In this document: positions 1 through 13,330 of the stretch, piece by piece
Position numbering within the stretch: position 1 is the first letter of the stretch
Layout of the letters: the number at the start of each line of letters is the position of its first letter
NCBI GenBank assembly: GCA_002110485.1
Contig: MOWL01000047.1
Span: 372,001 to 436,000, forward strand
Direction: 5' to 3'
Origin: Emergomyces orientalis
Taxonomy: Eukaryota > Ascomycota > Eurotiomycetes > Onygenales > Ajellomycetaceae
DNA: 64,000 nucleotides
Notes under the pieces: generated by a model
The model's input: the letters and a program-made list of their open reading frames with translations, nothing else
Database searches by the model: none
What the model was told of the DNA's origin: nothing
Program-made: the position numbers and the translations under genes

Positions 1-3000
1 CCATATCTTCCCTGCCAACCGCCTCTCCCTCATCGTCGGGAGGCTCTGACCCCTCGTTTTCGCTTTCATCTCCGTTTTTATCTTGATCTACTTTTTCACT
101 CTTTTCATCCGACGCCGTAGTTTTCTCCTGTGATTCCGGGTTCCCCTTTCCTTGTTCGTTTTCCGCATCTTTTAGTTTTTCATCATTTGTTCCATCCCAC
201 ATCTTTTCATCAACCGAGGACGCGTCTAGTCCATCAACACTGCCAGTTTCCTCATCAATGTCCATGTCGTCCTCTTCTTCCTTGTCTGAGCCGTCTCCGT
301 CTTCCTTCTCCTTGTCATCCTCAAAATCACTCCTATCCGCTTCAAGATCCTCTTGGTCCATATTGACAGCATCATCTGCTCCTTCCTTATCCTCTTTATC
401 CCCATCCGCTTGCTGTTTTTCATGAGCTAGGTCAGATAAATCCTCGTCATCTTGGACATCTTTGCTAATATTTTCAGCACCTTCTTCATCACCAAGACCA
501 GTCCCATTTTCTAACTTGTCAGACTTCCCCTGCTCCGCCGAGCTCTCAGACGGAGTACAGAAACCTTCTGATGCAATCTGATTAAACGACTTCGCTAGGA
601 GGTACGACATTTTGCACGTCTCCCGGTGTAAGGCGGAATACTGGTGGAGGACATCAGTACATATAGAGTTGTATTGTTCTGCGATTGGTATGACTACTGA
701 TATGGTGGCGCCAACAAGAGCAAGAGACTTCGAATCGGTCGTCGAAATGTACCGAATCTGAGCTAACACAGAGCGTATGGCACCGGCAATGTCGGCCATG
801 TGGAGATCTGCGCATGCTTTTGATGTAATCTGCTCGGTTTTTACCAACCAGGCCGGGGTATCCTTTGAAGAGGGAGCCGAGGACAGCGAAGAGCTGATCC
901 TCTGCATGGCAACAAAAATTTTGTCCATCGTTGTTAACAGAACCGAGTCAAACTCCTGAAGTGAAAGGCTAATTTGACCATTGGTTTCCGGTGCTGCCGT
1001 TGTAGCGTTCAATTCAGTCCACGGAAGTATCTGTTCTAAAGCGAATGTTAACTCAGGATGTTCATCAATCCATTTTAGTACATCGGATCGTATGTTTGTA
1101 ACTAAAGCCCGAGCATCCGAATATAGGTTCTCATGAGTGCCACTGGATAATCCAGGGGGCAGGCTTTTCAGGCTTTCAATTGAGACAAGCAGGGTGTTCA
1201 AACGGGTTTTCCAATCTTCCAAAGCCTCTAGAACATCTGATGAACCAATCTCTGCAAATTTTCCCTGGATTTGAAGAGTTGAACCACAGACACCAAGGAT
1301 GGTAGAAAGCCACCGTACGGCTGCCCGGAGATCCTGACGACCAGAGGGGAGGTAGTCGCTGCTGCACAATAGGGAGCTACAAAGATCGGATACATTTCTC
1401 ATTTGTTGTATCGTGGATCTGACCATGACAAAGCTATCCAACCTTGACGATAGAGTCTCCCTTTGTTTCAATGTCCAGTGTAGGAGTCCCTCGACAAACC
1501 CCGCGCTTCTAGCAACCTCAACATTGCTAAGGTCTTCGGAATACTCATGCGAGGAAACGCGGACACGAGGCACCAAATCCAAAAATCGATGGAAGTAGCA
1601 GTCTGCGCTTTTAATATGAGCTGACTCAGTAGACACCTGGAGAGGGCGTGTCGTTGAAAGGACAGAGGCGACGGATTTTTGATTTTCGAGAATGTCAGTC
1701 CCGATATTAGAACGGATGCCCATGAATCGAAGGTCTTTGAGCTTTTCCGCGTAGAACCGCCGTTTTTGACCTTTGAGGTGCTGAACATCGTGCTTATTTT
1801 CTTCGGTAAGGATCTTCGGGGTCTGGGATTTAAATTCTGCGATGGTATCAATTACGTCGCGTGTGAACGCATCCAGTTCCTTGTGGGCCGATAACCCTAC
1901 TAGAGAGTTTTCGTACACACGTTGCATGCTCTTGACTGCACCATCCGGGTCCGTAAAACGAACGGGTCTTTGAGCCCATGAGGGAATATTTTCAAGGCAT
2001 ACACGAAGGGCATTAGGAGGAACGGGGTTGGGTAGTGTGATATGATTATCCGATAATGACTCCGTTTTTTCCGGAAGTCCAGAGAGCCCCTTGGACAACG
2101 AACCTTCCGAAGACTGACCGAGAAGACTGCGATACTTTCTAACAAGCCTGAACAATTTGTTATGAGAGCGACGTGCACTTTCTCTGAGAGCGTTAATGTT
2201 AGTGTCTTTCCAGCTTGCCAGCTGAATAGTTTGCTGGATATCACGTTCTAGTGTATGTCTACCATCACCAAGCGATTTTTCAAAAATCGATACGAACGGA
2301 AGATAGTGGTGAAGCAAGTTGTCAATGGCAGCGCTGAGTTGGTCCAGAGGCGGGAAGTCCAATGCATAGAGATGCAGCAGCAATTTGAACTTTTCAAGGA
2401 GCTGCAATCTTGACTTGTATTGGCCCATTGGAGTCGAGCGAATAAATTTCTCAAGGGTAACGATGAGTTCAACGGAGTGTTCGGTCAGTGGTTGTCCGTC
2501 TTGAACCAGTCGTAATGGGGCCGCAATCATCACATCATAGGCAACAAACCACCATGCGCTCGCATCCTCACTACATTTCTCATCTTCGATGTCCAAGAGA
2601 CGAGCCCAAGTGGATAGTTCAATGCGCCGCCAACTTATGAGAAGGGCCGTTAAATCGTCGTAGCACTGAGCAGCGGAGAACTCTTTACTTGCGACAACTT
2701 GCCACTCGTGAATGAACGAGTGAAGTTTCTCGGTTTTGGTGATAAATTTGGCTAGAGGTTCTTGGTGTTTGAATTCGAAGATCTCGGAGCAACAGCGAAT
2801 AACATCTGCAAGGGTAGCGTGCTCAGGCCATGAGTTTTGCAGTTCTTCAAAACGCACCCGGGTCGTTTCAACCAAATCTGCGAGTTTTTTTACCTCTACC
2901 AAGTTCGGATCTGAATAGAAGTTGTAAGATGCTGGTGGCTTGGTGGCTTTTACCTCGTCCAGAAACAGAATTGCTGCGAGCAGGTGTGATTTAGGGTCTG

Positions 3001-6000
3001 TGGTTGGGATATCTGTTGGCTGTTTTGCAATGATCGAACCAAGCAGCTTCGTGGAGTCCATCACCAATTGTTTCAGGGACGACTCCTTATCGAGGTTAGA
3101 AAACAAATCATGAAGTGCACGAGAAAGTTGCACAGAAATAGCTTTGACGTCGAATTGTGGCATTGTTCGTTTTTCAAGTTCATTCTCAATTGCGCCGTCA
3201 AATGTTGGGAAAAGCTCGGAAAACTCGTCAGCATCTATTTCCTGATCATCCTCAAAGGATCCTCGATAACGGTATAAATTCGACTTTTGAGCGTGTTTAT
3301 CCTGATCCACTTCTAGCTGCTGTTTCCAGAGAATGGAGAAGTCCTCGAAAATATCACGGAGGAGCTGGCGATTGGCAGCAGCCGAAAGAGTTTCAGGGTC
3401 TGTATTTTGGAAAATCTTAAGCACAGAGAGTCGTTGCAATCCGATGTCTATCTTCTCCGAGTTAGGTAGGCGAGATGTCGTCGGCTTCAGTTCGGAGAGA
3501 GATACTCTTCTGGCATTCATTAAGGGCGTTATTTGGCTGATAGCTTGCATTAAACCTTGTTCTGAACGGGAATGAGGGTCAGAGCACTGAACCAAATCTA
3601 CTCCGAGATGAAGAATCTCCAAAAAGCGGACGATAAGAATGACTACGTCGCCATATGCCTTGTAATTTGTGGTGAGGCGGAGACATATTTGCTGGATATT
3701 TTTCTGCAAAAGTTCACCTTGTTTGTTGATCCCATTGACTGAATCCCAATTGGCTGAATCCTGGAGGGAACGGAGGATAGCATCAGGACTCGTGTTGAGA
3801 ACTGAGTTTAGTAAATTGGAAAATTCCCCTTGTAGTTCAGCAGACTGGGAAGGCTGGGGTCGAATAACTGAGGGCAAAGGTGGTACAGCTCCCAATAGTC
3901 GGAGTTCTTCTTGAGCAATCTGAATTCGCAAGCTTGATTCTTGCCCAGAAAATGATAATTCAAATGCTTTCAATGCGTCCAGTTTCTTTGTTTTCTCCCG
4001 GACGCGTTGCGTATACCGCTGTCGTTGAACAACCAAGCCAAGGGATGGGTCGAAAGGTCTGTTTGGGACAAAGAGTCGAAGACATGCCAGAGCAAGTTGA
4101 ATACAAGCAGCTCCCAGTTGAAACTGCTTGGCAGTTCCTGTTTCACCACAAATGCCAACCAATGAGGATAAAATTTTATTGAACGATCTTGACGCAAATT
4201 CATTGAAATAATGATGCTTTTCGAATTCATCTCGTAATTTTAGTTGTAATGATTGGACATTAGCAAGCATGCTGAGATGGGAATTTTGAGCAACTGTGTT
4301 TAGGTAAGATGTAGCGTTTGCGAGAGACGCGGGATCGATTAAATCTCCATGGCAAACTAAAAGTTCTCGAAGTAGCTTGGCTAGTTGCCCCTGAAACATA
4401 TCAAGCTGATCATGCATGATTTGGTCGGTGCTCGAGCATAAACCGTTCGTGATGAAGTCAAGTTCAGAACTTAGTAAACTCATTCCTTTCAACGGCACAT
4501 TTCCAAGAGAGTTTAGTTTCGCGATCAATGATAGTGAAATAGTTCCCCAGAGTGCCAATGGCTTGCACGAGGCGTTTTGGAAACCTGAAAAACGCGAAAT
4601 TCTGGACAGGAGCTCAGGAACGGGGTTCCCCAAAATTGATATATCGTGAGGAGAAGACGGGCGTCCCGCGAGTAGTTGTAATACACCAGAGAGTGCTGAA
4701 TTTGTATGCGCAGTGCCCGGCTTGCTGATGTCAATGAAATCACGATACTGCGACAGTGCTTCAAACTCCAAAGAAAAGTAGGGAGATGGCACTGGGCCGG
4801 AATCCAACACGCGAGATTCGAGGTCATCGATCACATGTTGAAGATCCTGAAATCATGTCAGTTTATATTCGAAAGCACAAGAGCTTTTAGGTCCATACCT
4901 GAATCAAACCAACCCCATCTGCACCTTCCAACATTGCAAACTGTGCCTGGACTAGCGAGCGGCGGAATTGGTTAAGTTGCGAAAAGGGCAAATTAGATTT
5001 CAAAGTAACCTGATCAAATCGGGCAGCAACTTGTTGCAAATCCACCATTGATTTCAAATGAACAGGGTCCATTGGTGTCGCAGGTCTCCAGCGATCCCAT
5101 ATCCTCTGCATGCTCTGGCCAGTTGACAAGGCCCAGTTGGCACGAAAAGCGTCAAGTGATTGAGATAGGACCATGACAATATCAAGCTTGACGTCTTTAA
5201 ACCGAGAATGAAGAGAATGCCCGACTTGTAAATATGTTTGAAATACCCCCTCATCGAACTCTTTCGCTTGCACGACACTGTAAATGTCCCAGCACAGTTC
5301 CAATATAGAACTGGCCATAGTACACACATCAACGCAACCCAACACCTCGGAATTAACCTTCTGAATGGTCTCGCTCAAAGTTTGGATACAGTTAGAGAGA
5401 TATGAAGCAACCGGTTGGGTTGATTCCTTCATAAGGGCAGGAATCCTATTTGAAGCCATCGACCTTTCCAGTCTGCTCATTTCCGAAGGTTTTTTCGCTG
5501 ACACGGAGTCATGAACTTGAGACAAGATCTGGTGGAACTGCCAAACATTGAATTGTATTTCTTGGAGTTTTGCTAGTTTTGCCAATAGAGCCTGCGATTC
5601 CGGGATAATGCAGGCCACAACGCGGGGCTCGTTGATTAGTGGATGAAGCGGCTGTTCGGTATCTGTCAGTTAACATTCCCAGCAAATGTAGAAAACCTAT
5701 TACATACCTCAATACTTTGTTGAAAGCTAAATTTTTTTGGTTCGTTCCAACTTCCATTACATAGAATATTCTTGAAAGGAGAAAGGGTATCACGGTTCAA
5801 AAAAGCGTTGTAGCGATCAAATGTTTGGTAAATAATTGTAGAGGGGGTTGTATTAGCCAGCGTAGGCACAGTCCATAGATCGAGAGAAGTGGCTGACGAC
5901 TGCTGGAGGCTGCGAAAATCGTGCGGGGCCAGGTGATCAAGAGACACTTCTAGCTCATCGTGTTGCATGTCCGATTCCGCCGGGTGGAAGGAAAGGCCTT

Positions 6001-9000
6001 GACTCCAGCGAATGCGGTACATTGATGATTCTGAGGTATAAATGATTCCTTGAGATGTAGACATAGTTGCGTCGACCCTGGGTGGAAACCATATTTCGAT
6101 AGCCCGATTCCTCATCGCTCGCGACAGCTCACCATGACGGGGATCCATAGTGAGGAACAGTCGAAAATTTGGGTGTGGTGTCACTATTTTTGCAGTGCCA
6201 TCACCGGTTCGTTGCTCATTAATCATTAAACACCCATTCGGTTCCATAAGTGAGTTTAGTCGATCTAAAACAGAAGGGTTGCAGAGGTTCGCGTTGTCAA
6301 GGACCACCCAGTCGCCTTTCTGGACTGATTGAATAAATATGCCTTCAGTCCATTCAAAGCCGATCGTCTTGCTGCCAAAGGACGACTCGAGCAATATCTT
6401 AGAGCGTTGATGGAACTCTGTGAATTTTGGATGTAATCCCTTGAGTGAGATTTCTTGCAGGGCGTCCGAAATAGTTTCAAGTTGAGATGTACCGTTCTGG
6501 ACCCCTTGGTATAGCTGTACGAGCTCAGTGTCCATACCGGGCTGCTCGGCGGCGGTATGCGTGTAGACAATATGACTCTGCAGAAACTGGCGCAGTTCAT
6601 CCACAAAACTTAGGAAATGGCGGTCGTTGTCTACCTGTTCAAAGCCACCGATAAGATCCATAGTATCAGTGTCTGCGTTCAGTGCCAATTCGACGACTTT
6701 GGAACCACTCAAAACGGCAAGTTTCCGCAAAACTGCCGTCTTCCCACATCCTGATACACCAACAAGAATACTTGGCCACCTTTGCTCAATGCACAATACC
6801 AATGATTCCATAATCGGCAAATCGCTGGGAAGTATCTTCATATGAGGATCATTGAAATCCTGCACAAGTGGGTCACGTTGAAGTACACTCAGGCCAACCT
6901 GGTACTGTGACACGCTTAGGTTGTGGAAATAGCTTTTAGTGTCAGGTGTCGATCCGAATACGTCCGCATATACTGACGAGACCAATGTCCGATCCCCAGC
7001 CGTGCGAAACCGTTGACTTATCACTACATCAAGGAACTGAGAAGGTGAAGTCCTGATTGGGGTGGATTCAAGCAGTCTGAGCCACCTTGAAATATCCCGT
7101 AAATTGATTTCCCAGGGACCCCCGATAGCTCCCAGGCGTCGTTCGTTCGTTATTTTAAAATTTAACGAAGAGATAAAATCCACCAGTCGTTGGATCTCTT
7201 CTTCAGGAGCAAGAGGAGACAATCTTTTACAAATCATCCTTAAGTCGTTGTCATTAAAGGAGTCCGCATACACAACCGTAAACCGATTCACGAACGACGC
7301 CGGAAGTCCTTTTCTTCCACCCCCCTGGTGGTGAGGATTTTGTGCCGCAAATAAAACAAAGTTGGGATTCCGTTTAAACGTTTGGTCCAACTCTGCAACA
7401 TAAACTTGTTGACGATGGTCTAGACAGGAATTCAAACCCTCTAATACAGATTGGGAGGCAAGATTCATCTCGTCCAAGAGAACCCAGCCGCCGGTCTGCA
7501 TAGCTCGTAAAAATGGCGCATCGCTCCAAGCGAAATTTCCCATGTCGCCGCCTTCAACAGGGACATCTGATCCAAACAAATCTGTTAGATCTGTCTGGTC
7601 AGAAAGGTTGATTCGGGTAAGGGGCTTTCCAAGAGATTGGGCCAGAGTGGCAACAAGGGTCGTTTTTCCAACGCCAGGGCTACCCTCAAGGAGAATGGGC
7701 TTTGTTGACTGCAGGCCTCTGGCAATCCTCAGAGAGTTGGCAACTGTAGTCGGCGCGTCTAAGGAAAATGTGGGATCATGCTCGGAGCCAGCGCCCATCT
7801 CGAGGACGAATGGTCCAATTCTCATCTTGTTTTCTTCGATAGATATAGTGGTTTCCCGATAATAAATAGAGATAGCGTCAATACCAAAAAATTCACCTAA
7901 CTGTTTGACACATTTAAATCTATCGTGATTAAGATTTCCCGGGCTCGAAGCGAGCATGGCGGAAGGGTTGGCGCCTAGTGTGTCTATATATACTAGCGCT
8001 GCACCGTGGACTATCGCAGCAGCATCATCGAGATCTTTGGATAGGTTTATAAAGTCCACCCATGCCAACAGATCACGAATGGATATTGACCCAGATGTGG
8101 CGCTCTGGAAAGCCTCTTTGAACCATTTTGCAAAGGCTAACATTGAACTTGGGGCATTCGACATTGGCGATGCGAGCTTTGCAGATAGAATAGGAAGGAT
8201 ATCTGCAGCTTCGGAAAGCTGAGGTACCCATATTTCCGTAAGACGGTTCCTGAGCGCAGCAGACAGTTCCCTTTTTCCATAGTCCCCACCTGGGTTCATC
8301 GTTGCCAAAAACTGGAATCCATCCCTTGCAATAACCAAAGAATCAATAGGGCCCTTCTCTGCGAGGAGCAAAGATCTGTGAGATTCAAGCACGCTATTTA
8401 GTCGCTCCAAAACGGAGTCATCTGCAAGCGAAATTTCGTCAAGGAGAAAGTGCTGCCCAGATTCCATTGCCGTTATGAGGCTACCGTTGGACCACTCGAA
8501 TAGAGCTTTCGCTCTCGTCATATTTTCTCGTATACGATTCACCAAGTCTGGTTCGCACAAATCCAATGCCTGGGTATTTAACGCAGAAAATGCTCGCGTC
8601 AGATCATCGAGGGAGCCATAACTGCTCTCATCGTATGCATCTACGGATTTCAAGGCTGACGACAGGTCCGTTAAAAGTTGGCCTTCGATTGCGGATCTAT
8701 TTCTCAAAGGTCTCTGGGCACCAATGATATCTCCAGTCTCGAGGTTAACATGGGCGTTAATTGTGAAAAGTTGTTTTCCATATATTTCTGCAATAGCTTG
8801 GCAGATTTGTGTTTTGCCGCATCCGGTTTCTCCAACGAGTAGAACGGGTTCGTTATGTTCAATAGCCTGTGAAACGAGCATGAACACCCTTCTCATCGCT
8901 TGTGTCCATATTATGCCTCTCGGGGCAGTTGCCGAAAGATGTTGAAAGCGCGCATCCAAGCTACGAGGACTATATATGGTGGTTTCATCAAGTTTCACCC

Positions 9001-12000
9001 TCATAACCTCCTCGATTACCTCCTTTACAGCTGCCCTTTCCTGCGGATTCCTAACCCTTTCTGCCAACAGCATAAAACCATTGATAGCCAGTTGTTCACG
9101 GTCATCGGCACGTCGTTGCGCCCATCGAAAAAGATCACGCAGAGTAGCGAAGCTGTTTCGTTGCTCGAATAAGCGGCTTGACTGGCGTAGGAGAGAAAGC
9201 TTTCGATAGACAGACACTATTCTTGCGCAGAAAGAAGGAGCAATTTGTGATCGTTCCTTGAGAATAAATTCCAGCTCGTCCTCAGGAATATCATCAAAAT
9301 GGAGTTCAAGGAATCGATTTCGAAAAGCACGGGAAAGCACCTTTCGACCGCCATAAAGGCCAGCGGGATTTTGGGTAGCGAACAGCATAAAGTTCGGGTG
9401 TGGGTGGACCACTTCTTGGGATTCAGGCAAAAATAGTTCTCTATTGTCATCAAGAAGGCGGTTAAGGGCTTCTAGGACATCGATTGGGGCTAGATTAAGT
9501 TCATCTAACACAATCCAGTGGCCATTCCTCAGGGCCTCAACCAGTATTCCTTCCTGATATCGCAAGTTGCCATCTTCACCAGAAACATATGATCCCAAAT
9601 ACTCTTGAAGGTCGGTGTGCTCATGATTGTTGATTCGGACAAATCGGTTACCAGAAATTTTGGCGAGGTATTCTACCATGCTTGTTTTCCCAGAAGACGT
9701 CGGGCCTTGTAATAAAATAGGAAAACGTCTCGTAGAGCTTGCTCTCACTAAGTTCATCAAGTTTCTTTCAATGAAAGGCGTGATTATGTAATGTGGTTGT
9801 GACTCAATAGGAAATGCTCCTTGTCTCATCCAGTAATGTTTGAATTGAACATAGGTGGCTCCATCGTTAGGTGGCTTCGGAGTCTGGGATAGTATTGATC
9901 GGGAATTCTTGAGGCTCCCAAATATATGCTGATCCAATAGAGGGATGATTTGAAGTTCTGATGCCTTGCTGAGTAATGTCAAAAAGCTCATGCAAAATCC
10001 TTCATACATCGCTCGTCGAAGTCCGTAGATATGTGCTTGATTTCTCACATATATTAAAGAACGAACGAGAGTTCTCACGCTAAAATGCGGTTTCTGACCA
10101 GCGCCGTCTGTCAACTTGTTGTCTGCGTTTAGCCTTTTCGTGTCAAGGTAAAGGCGAGCAAGGGCGACAGTAGCTTTCTCATCCGCGTTTGTCAACGAGC
10201 CCAGGTAAGCATCTATCAAAGTTATAAGGTCGTCGATTTCGGTATCTGGTGAATTAACATATATCTCCGTAAATCTTGATCGTAAACCAGGAGCCAAATC
10301 TCGTTTCCCAGCATCAGTTGCTGGGTTCATGGCTCCAAAAATTCGGAAATTTGGATGGCCATAAACGCGTTCGACTTCCCCAGCCTCAGAAAGAAGGACG
10401 GACGGAGTCCCGTCACTTCCATAGTGGAGGAGGCCAGCAATACTCTCTAGAGTGTCAGGAGAAGCTAAATTTATCTCGTCGAGCAAAACCCATTCGCCAT
10501 TTCTCAGGGCTTTGACTATCTTTCCCTGAACGAACGCGAATGCAAACTTGCTGTCACCTTCCAAAACCCGGACCTCGAATTCTTTTAATTCTCCGGCAAA
10601 AGTCTCCCATTTCCCACAGAGGCTAGCATATTTTGAATCGTCGAGTTTCCGTTTCTTTGACGGTTGTTCCCAGCCCATATCTATCGGTTCATTTTTGTTT
10701 CTTTTCATCGATTCAAAGACGCTGGATGCCATCTTGACAGCCTCTTTGAGGATGTTAACTAAGCGTAACCAGTTGCCGGTGGTAACGGATTTTGCAACCG
10801 AAGTTAAAAACTTCTGGTTCTTTTTAGCTGAAAAGGTGGACTCGAACAATAAAGTAAACTCGTCAACCATTGGAACAGCAATCGATCGAATATTGACCGG
10901 TTTAAAGCCACCTAGCAAATCCGAGCTTTCACTTTGTTGTGATAAATTTACCACTGTTAAATGTTGGCGCAGAAGGGAGGCAAGCTGCTGGATTACAGCC
11001 GTTTTGCCAATTCCAGTTTCTCCAACTAATAAAATGGGTTCGGAGAGCTGCAATGCTGACACAACTTGTTCCATCGTCTTCAGCGAAGCTCTTGTTGGCG
11101 CAAAAGTATTCTTATCTGCTACAGAGGAGGCTGACTTGCGCAGACCTAGTGGTTTTCGTTTTTGGCAGGATTCTCTGCCTATTGTGACCGTGTTGGGAGA
11201 ATCCAAGTATTTCGGAGTCTGTTCGGACAGGCAAAATTTCATACGCTGTGGAGATACCTGCATTTCTTCCGCAATGGCTTCTGTCACCGTTGACTGAAGT
11301 GAGCCTTTGGGGAAATAGGCTGCGAAACAGTCAACTGTATCCATGAAGATGTCATCATGAGTACCGTCGGGAACTGCTTCATATCCAGTTTCACATCCAA
11401 GATTCCGTAAGCGTCGTTCTATTCTGTAGCATAACTTTACCAAGTCACGAAGGTTTGGTAACCTCCCGGTCATGAACTTCCGAGATAAAGTGCTATTGAA
11501 TAGAGTAGTGATACGGTTGAACATATTCATTATCATTTCCACCCGAGGTGAAAGTAACGGAAACTTTTGCACAATAACTTCCTTGACCTCCGACAGTGGC
11601 ATCGATACCACCTGAATGCGATTCCATAACCTATTTCCCAATATATTACTGCTCGGGGATATCTCTCTCCCAACAGCATTGATCGTAGATCTCATCGTGG
11701 CAATAACCCTAAAGCCATCAGCGCAACGGATGCGTTCCTTTCTGCTCGGGATTATAAGTTCCCTTTTCTCAATAAGCGGGAGAATAAGCCCAAGAACTTC
11801 AGAAGGTGCACGGTCCAAGTCTTCAATCAGAACCCATCTTCCCTCCCTGGCTGCCTTGGTCAAAACCCCAGGTTGCCAAGAAAATGAGCCAGCTTGAGAC
11901 GATGTCGAGTACACTCCCAATAAACTTTTAGAATCGGTTTGTTCATTCAAGTGAAGCGTAATCATGGAAGATGATTGGCCCATTTGATTGGCAGCCTCAT

Positions 12001-12961
12001 TGACAAGTGATGTTTTCCCGGACCCGGCCAGACCAACGAGTAACAGCGGGTCCATTGAAAGAAGCGAATCACCGAGACAGCGAAGATTGCGAAGGACTGT
12101 TGGCGTTTCCACAAGGGAGGATACTCCTGAATTATTTTTCGGATGGACAATGGGAAGAAGAATACCGCCAATCTCAGCGGTATGACTTGTGAAGGAGTTT
12201 TGAAACCGTTTAGTCCAAGTCTCCACAACAGAATCGTCGCGAGATTTTCGTGCATTCTCAAGTTCATCTTTTAGTCTGGCCCATCTCTTTTCTTCCCAAA
12301 TACTAAGAAATCGGTAGTCGATAGTTCGATCCTCCCACCAGCCGTTAATTGCTGTCCCATCATGATACTTGTTTAGCATTTGTTCAAGAGCAGCATCTGC
12401 GGCATGCATATACAAGCAGAAACATCGGATTGCAAGATATTTAATAACAGGGTTGGGCCGATTAAGCAGTGACTGCAATTGGGATGCGGACAATATAGGC
12501 GAGAAACTATCCAAATCGAAACTAAGCAGCCGGAATAACGCAAGAAGAAATGTATGCAGAGTTTGGTCATCCATATGCACAGTCCCAAGCTGGGTTGACT
12601 CCGGTGAGGAGGATAGCGCATTGCTCTTGAGGTGTTGTGAGATGGCATCGGCAAATGGTCGAAGATGTGGTGCAAAAGGTAAAATTCGAGAAAAGGCGGC
12701 AGTGGCTCGTACAAAATATTCAGGTGAGTCCAAGTAAATCCATCTGGCGGCTAAATCCACAAATATTGGCTCATACAATGCGAATATTTTGTTGGTATAA
12801 TTTGGCTCTAATGCCGCGATTGACAAGGCATCGAGCCATGCTGGTGGATTTGAAGTGCTGGTATGTAGAATTTCTACCAGCTCGGATGGTAGTTGCTGTA
12901 AAACCTGGGAGTCTGGTAAAAGTACCCCGTCACTAGAGATTTGTGCCATCTTGTGAGGCAT
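1..12961 (-). CDS. MDN1: Midasin, AAA+ ATPase of 60S ribosome biogenesis (3' end outside window)
   Basis: Midasin is the dynein-like ATPase that strips assembly factors from pre-60S ribosomes in the nucleolus and nucleoplasm. Exons on the minus strand are 12961-5708, 5651-4899 and 4846 to the window edge; the introns are 56 and 52 nt and every junction keeps frame. About 4,284 residues lie in the window. Six P-loops are visible near residues 306 (GLAGSGKTS), 641 (GETGIGKT), 1081 (GPTSSGKT), 1372 (GETGCGKT), 1755 (GSPGVGKT) and 2064 (GVSGCGKT). Each is followed by a Walker B-like segment; AAA1 (LIEDLDRAP) and AAA6 (VVLDNANL) are divergent. The last 600 bases encode the start of the Asp/Glu-rich region that precedes the C-terminal MIDAS domain, which is cut off by the edge. 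The frame is open to base 1. An alternative start 4 codons in (MAQ) is possible. Divergent neighbour is the CLC gene. Confidence 0.97.
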
Positions 12962-13330
12962 CTGAAAAGCCCTTTTCCTCTACAGAAGGCGTTTTCGGAC
13001 CTCTATATCAACAATACTGAATTTCATCATCAAGAAAATTTCTGGTGCTTGAATTATTTTCTGCCCAACGGCTGCCATATCACGTGTCTTTTTCCGCCCT
13101 CATGATCCTCACCGCTTTGTGTAAGCCAATCATATATGTCCCATCTTGGCGCCACAATTCCGATCCAATCAACGGTTAGACTCACCAGCCACATCTTGGC
13201 ATCTGTGAGGACGGAAGGACGGTCCTGATTTCGTGGTACAACAGCCAGATTATTCTCTATTATCGCACCTCCCAATCAGATGATTCCTGACATCATCCTA
13301 CGCTTAGTATCAGTGCCTCCATGACGGACA
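12962..13330. promoter_or_regulatory. Divergent promoter between MDN1 and the CLC gene
   Basis: This 369-bp spacer separates two genes that point away from each other, so it must hold both promoters and leaders. I see three CCAAT pentamers on the plus strand (13126-13130, 13165-13169, 13272-13276), the motif bound by the fungal Hap2/3/5-type CCAAT-binding complex, and one CACGTG palindrome at 13081-13086. Binding is inferred from the motifs only. An ATG at 13322 opens a short out-of-frame ORF just before the CLC start. Confidence 0.6.

Noticed and set aside
10548..11297. 249-codon plus-strand frame inside MDN1
   Set aside because: It is the antisense of the AAA2 region of a strong coding gene; midasin's P-loop and spacing explain the openness.
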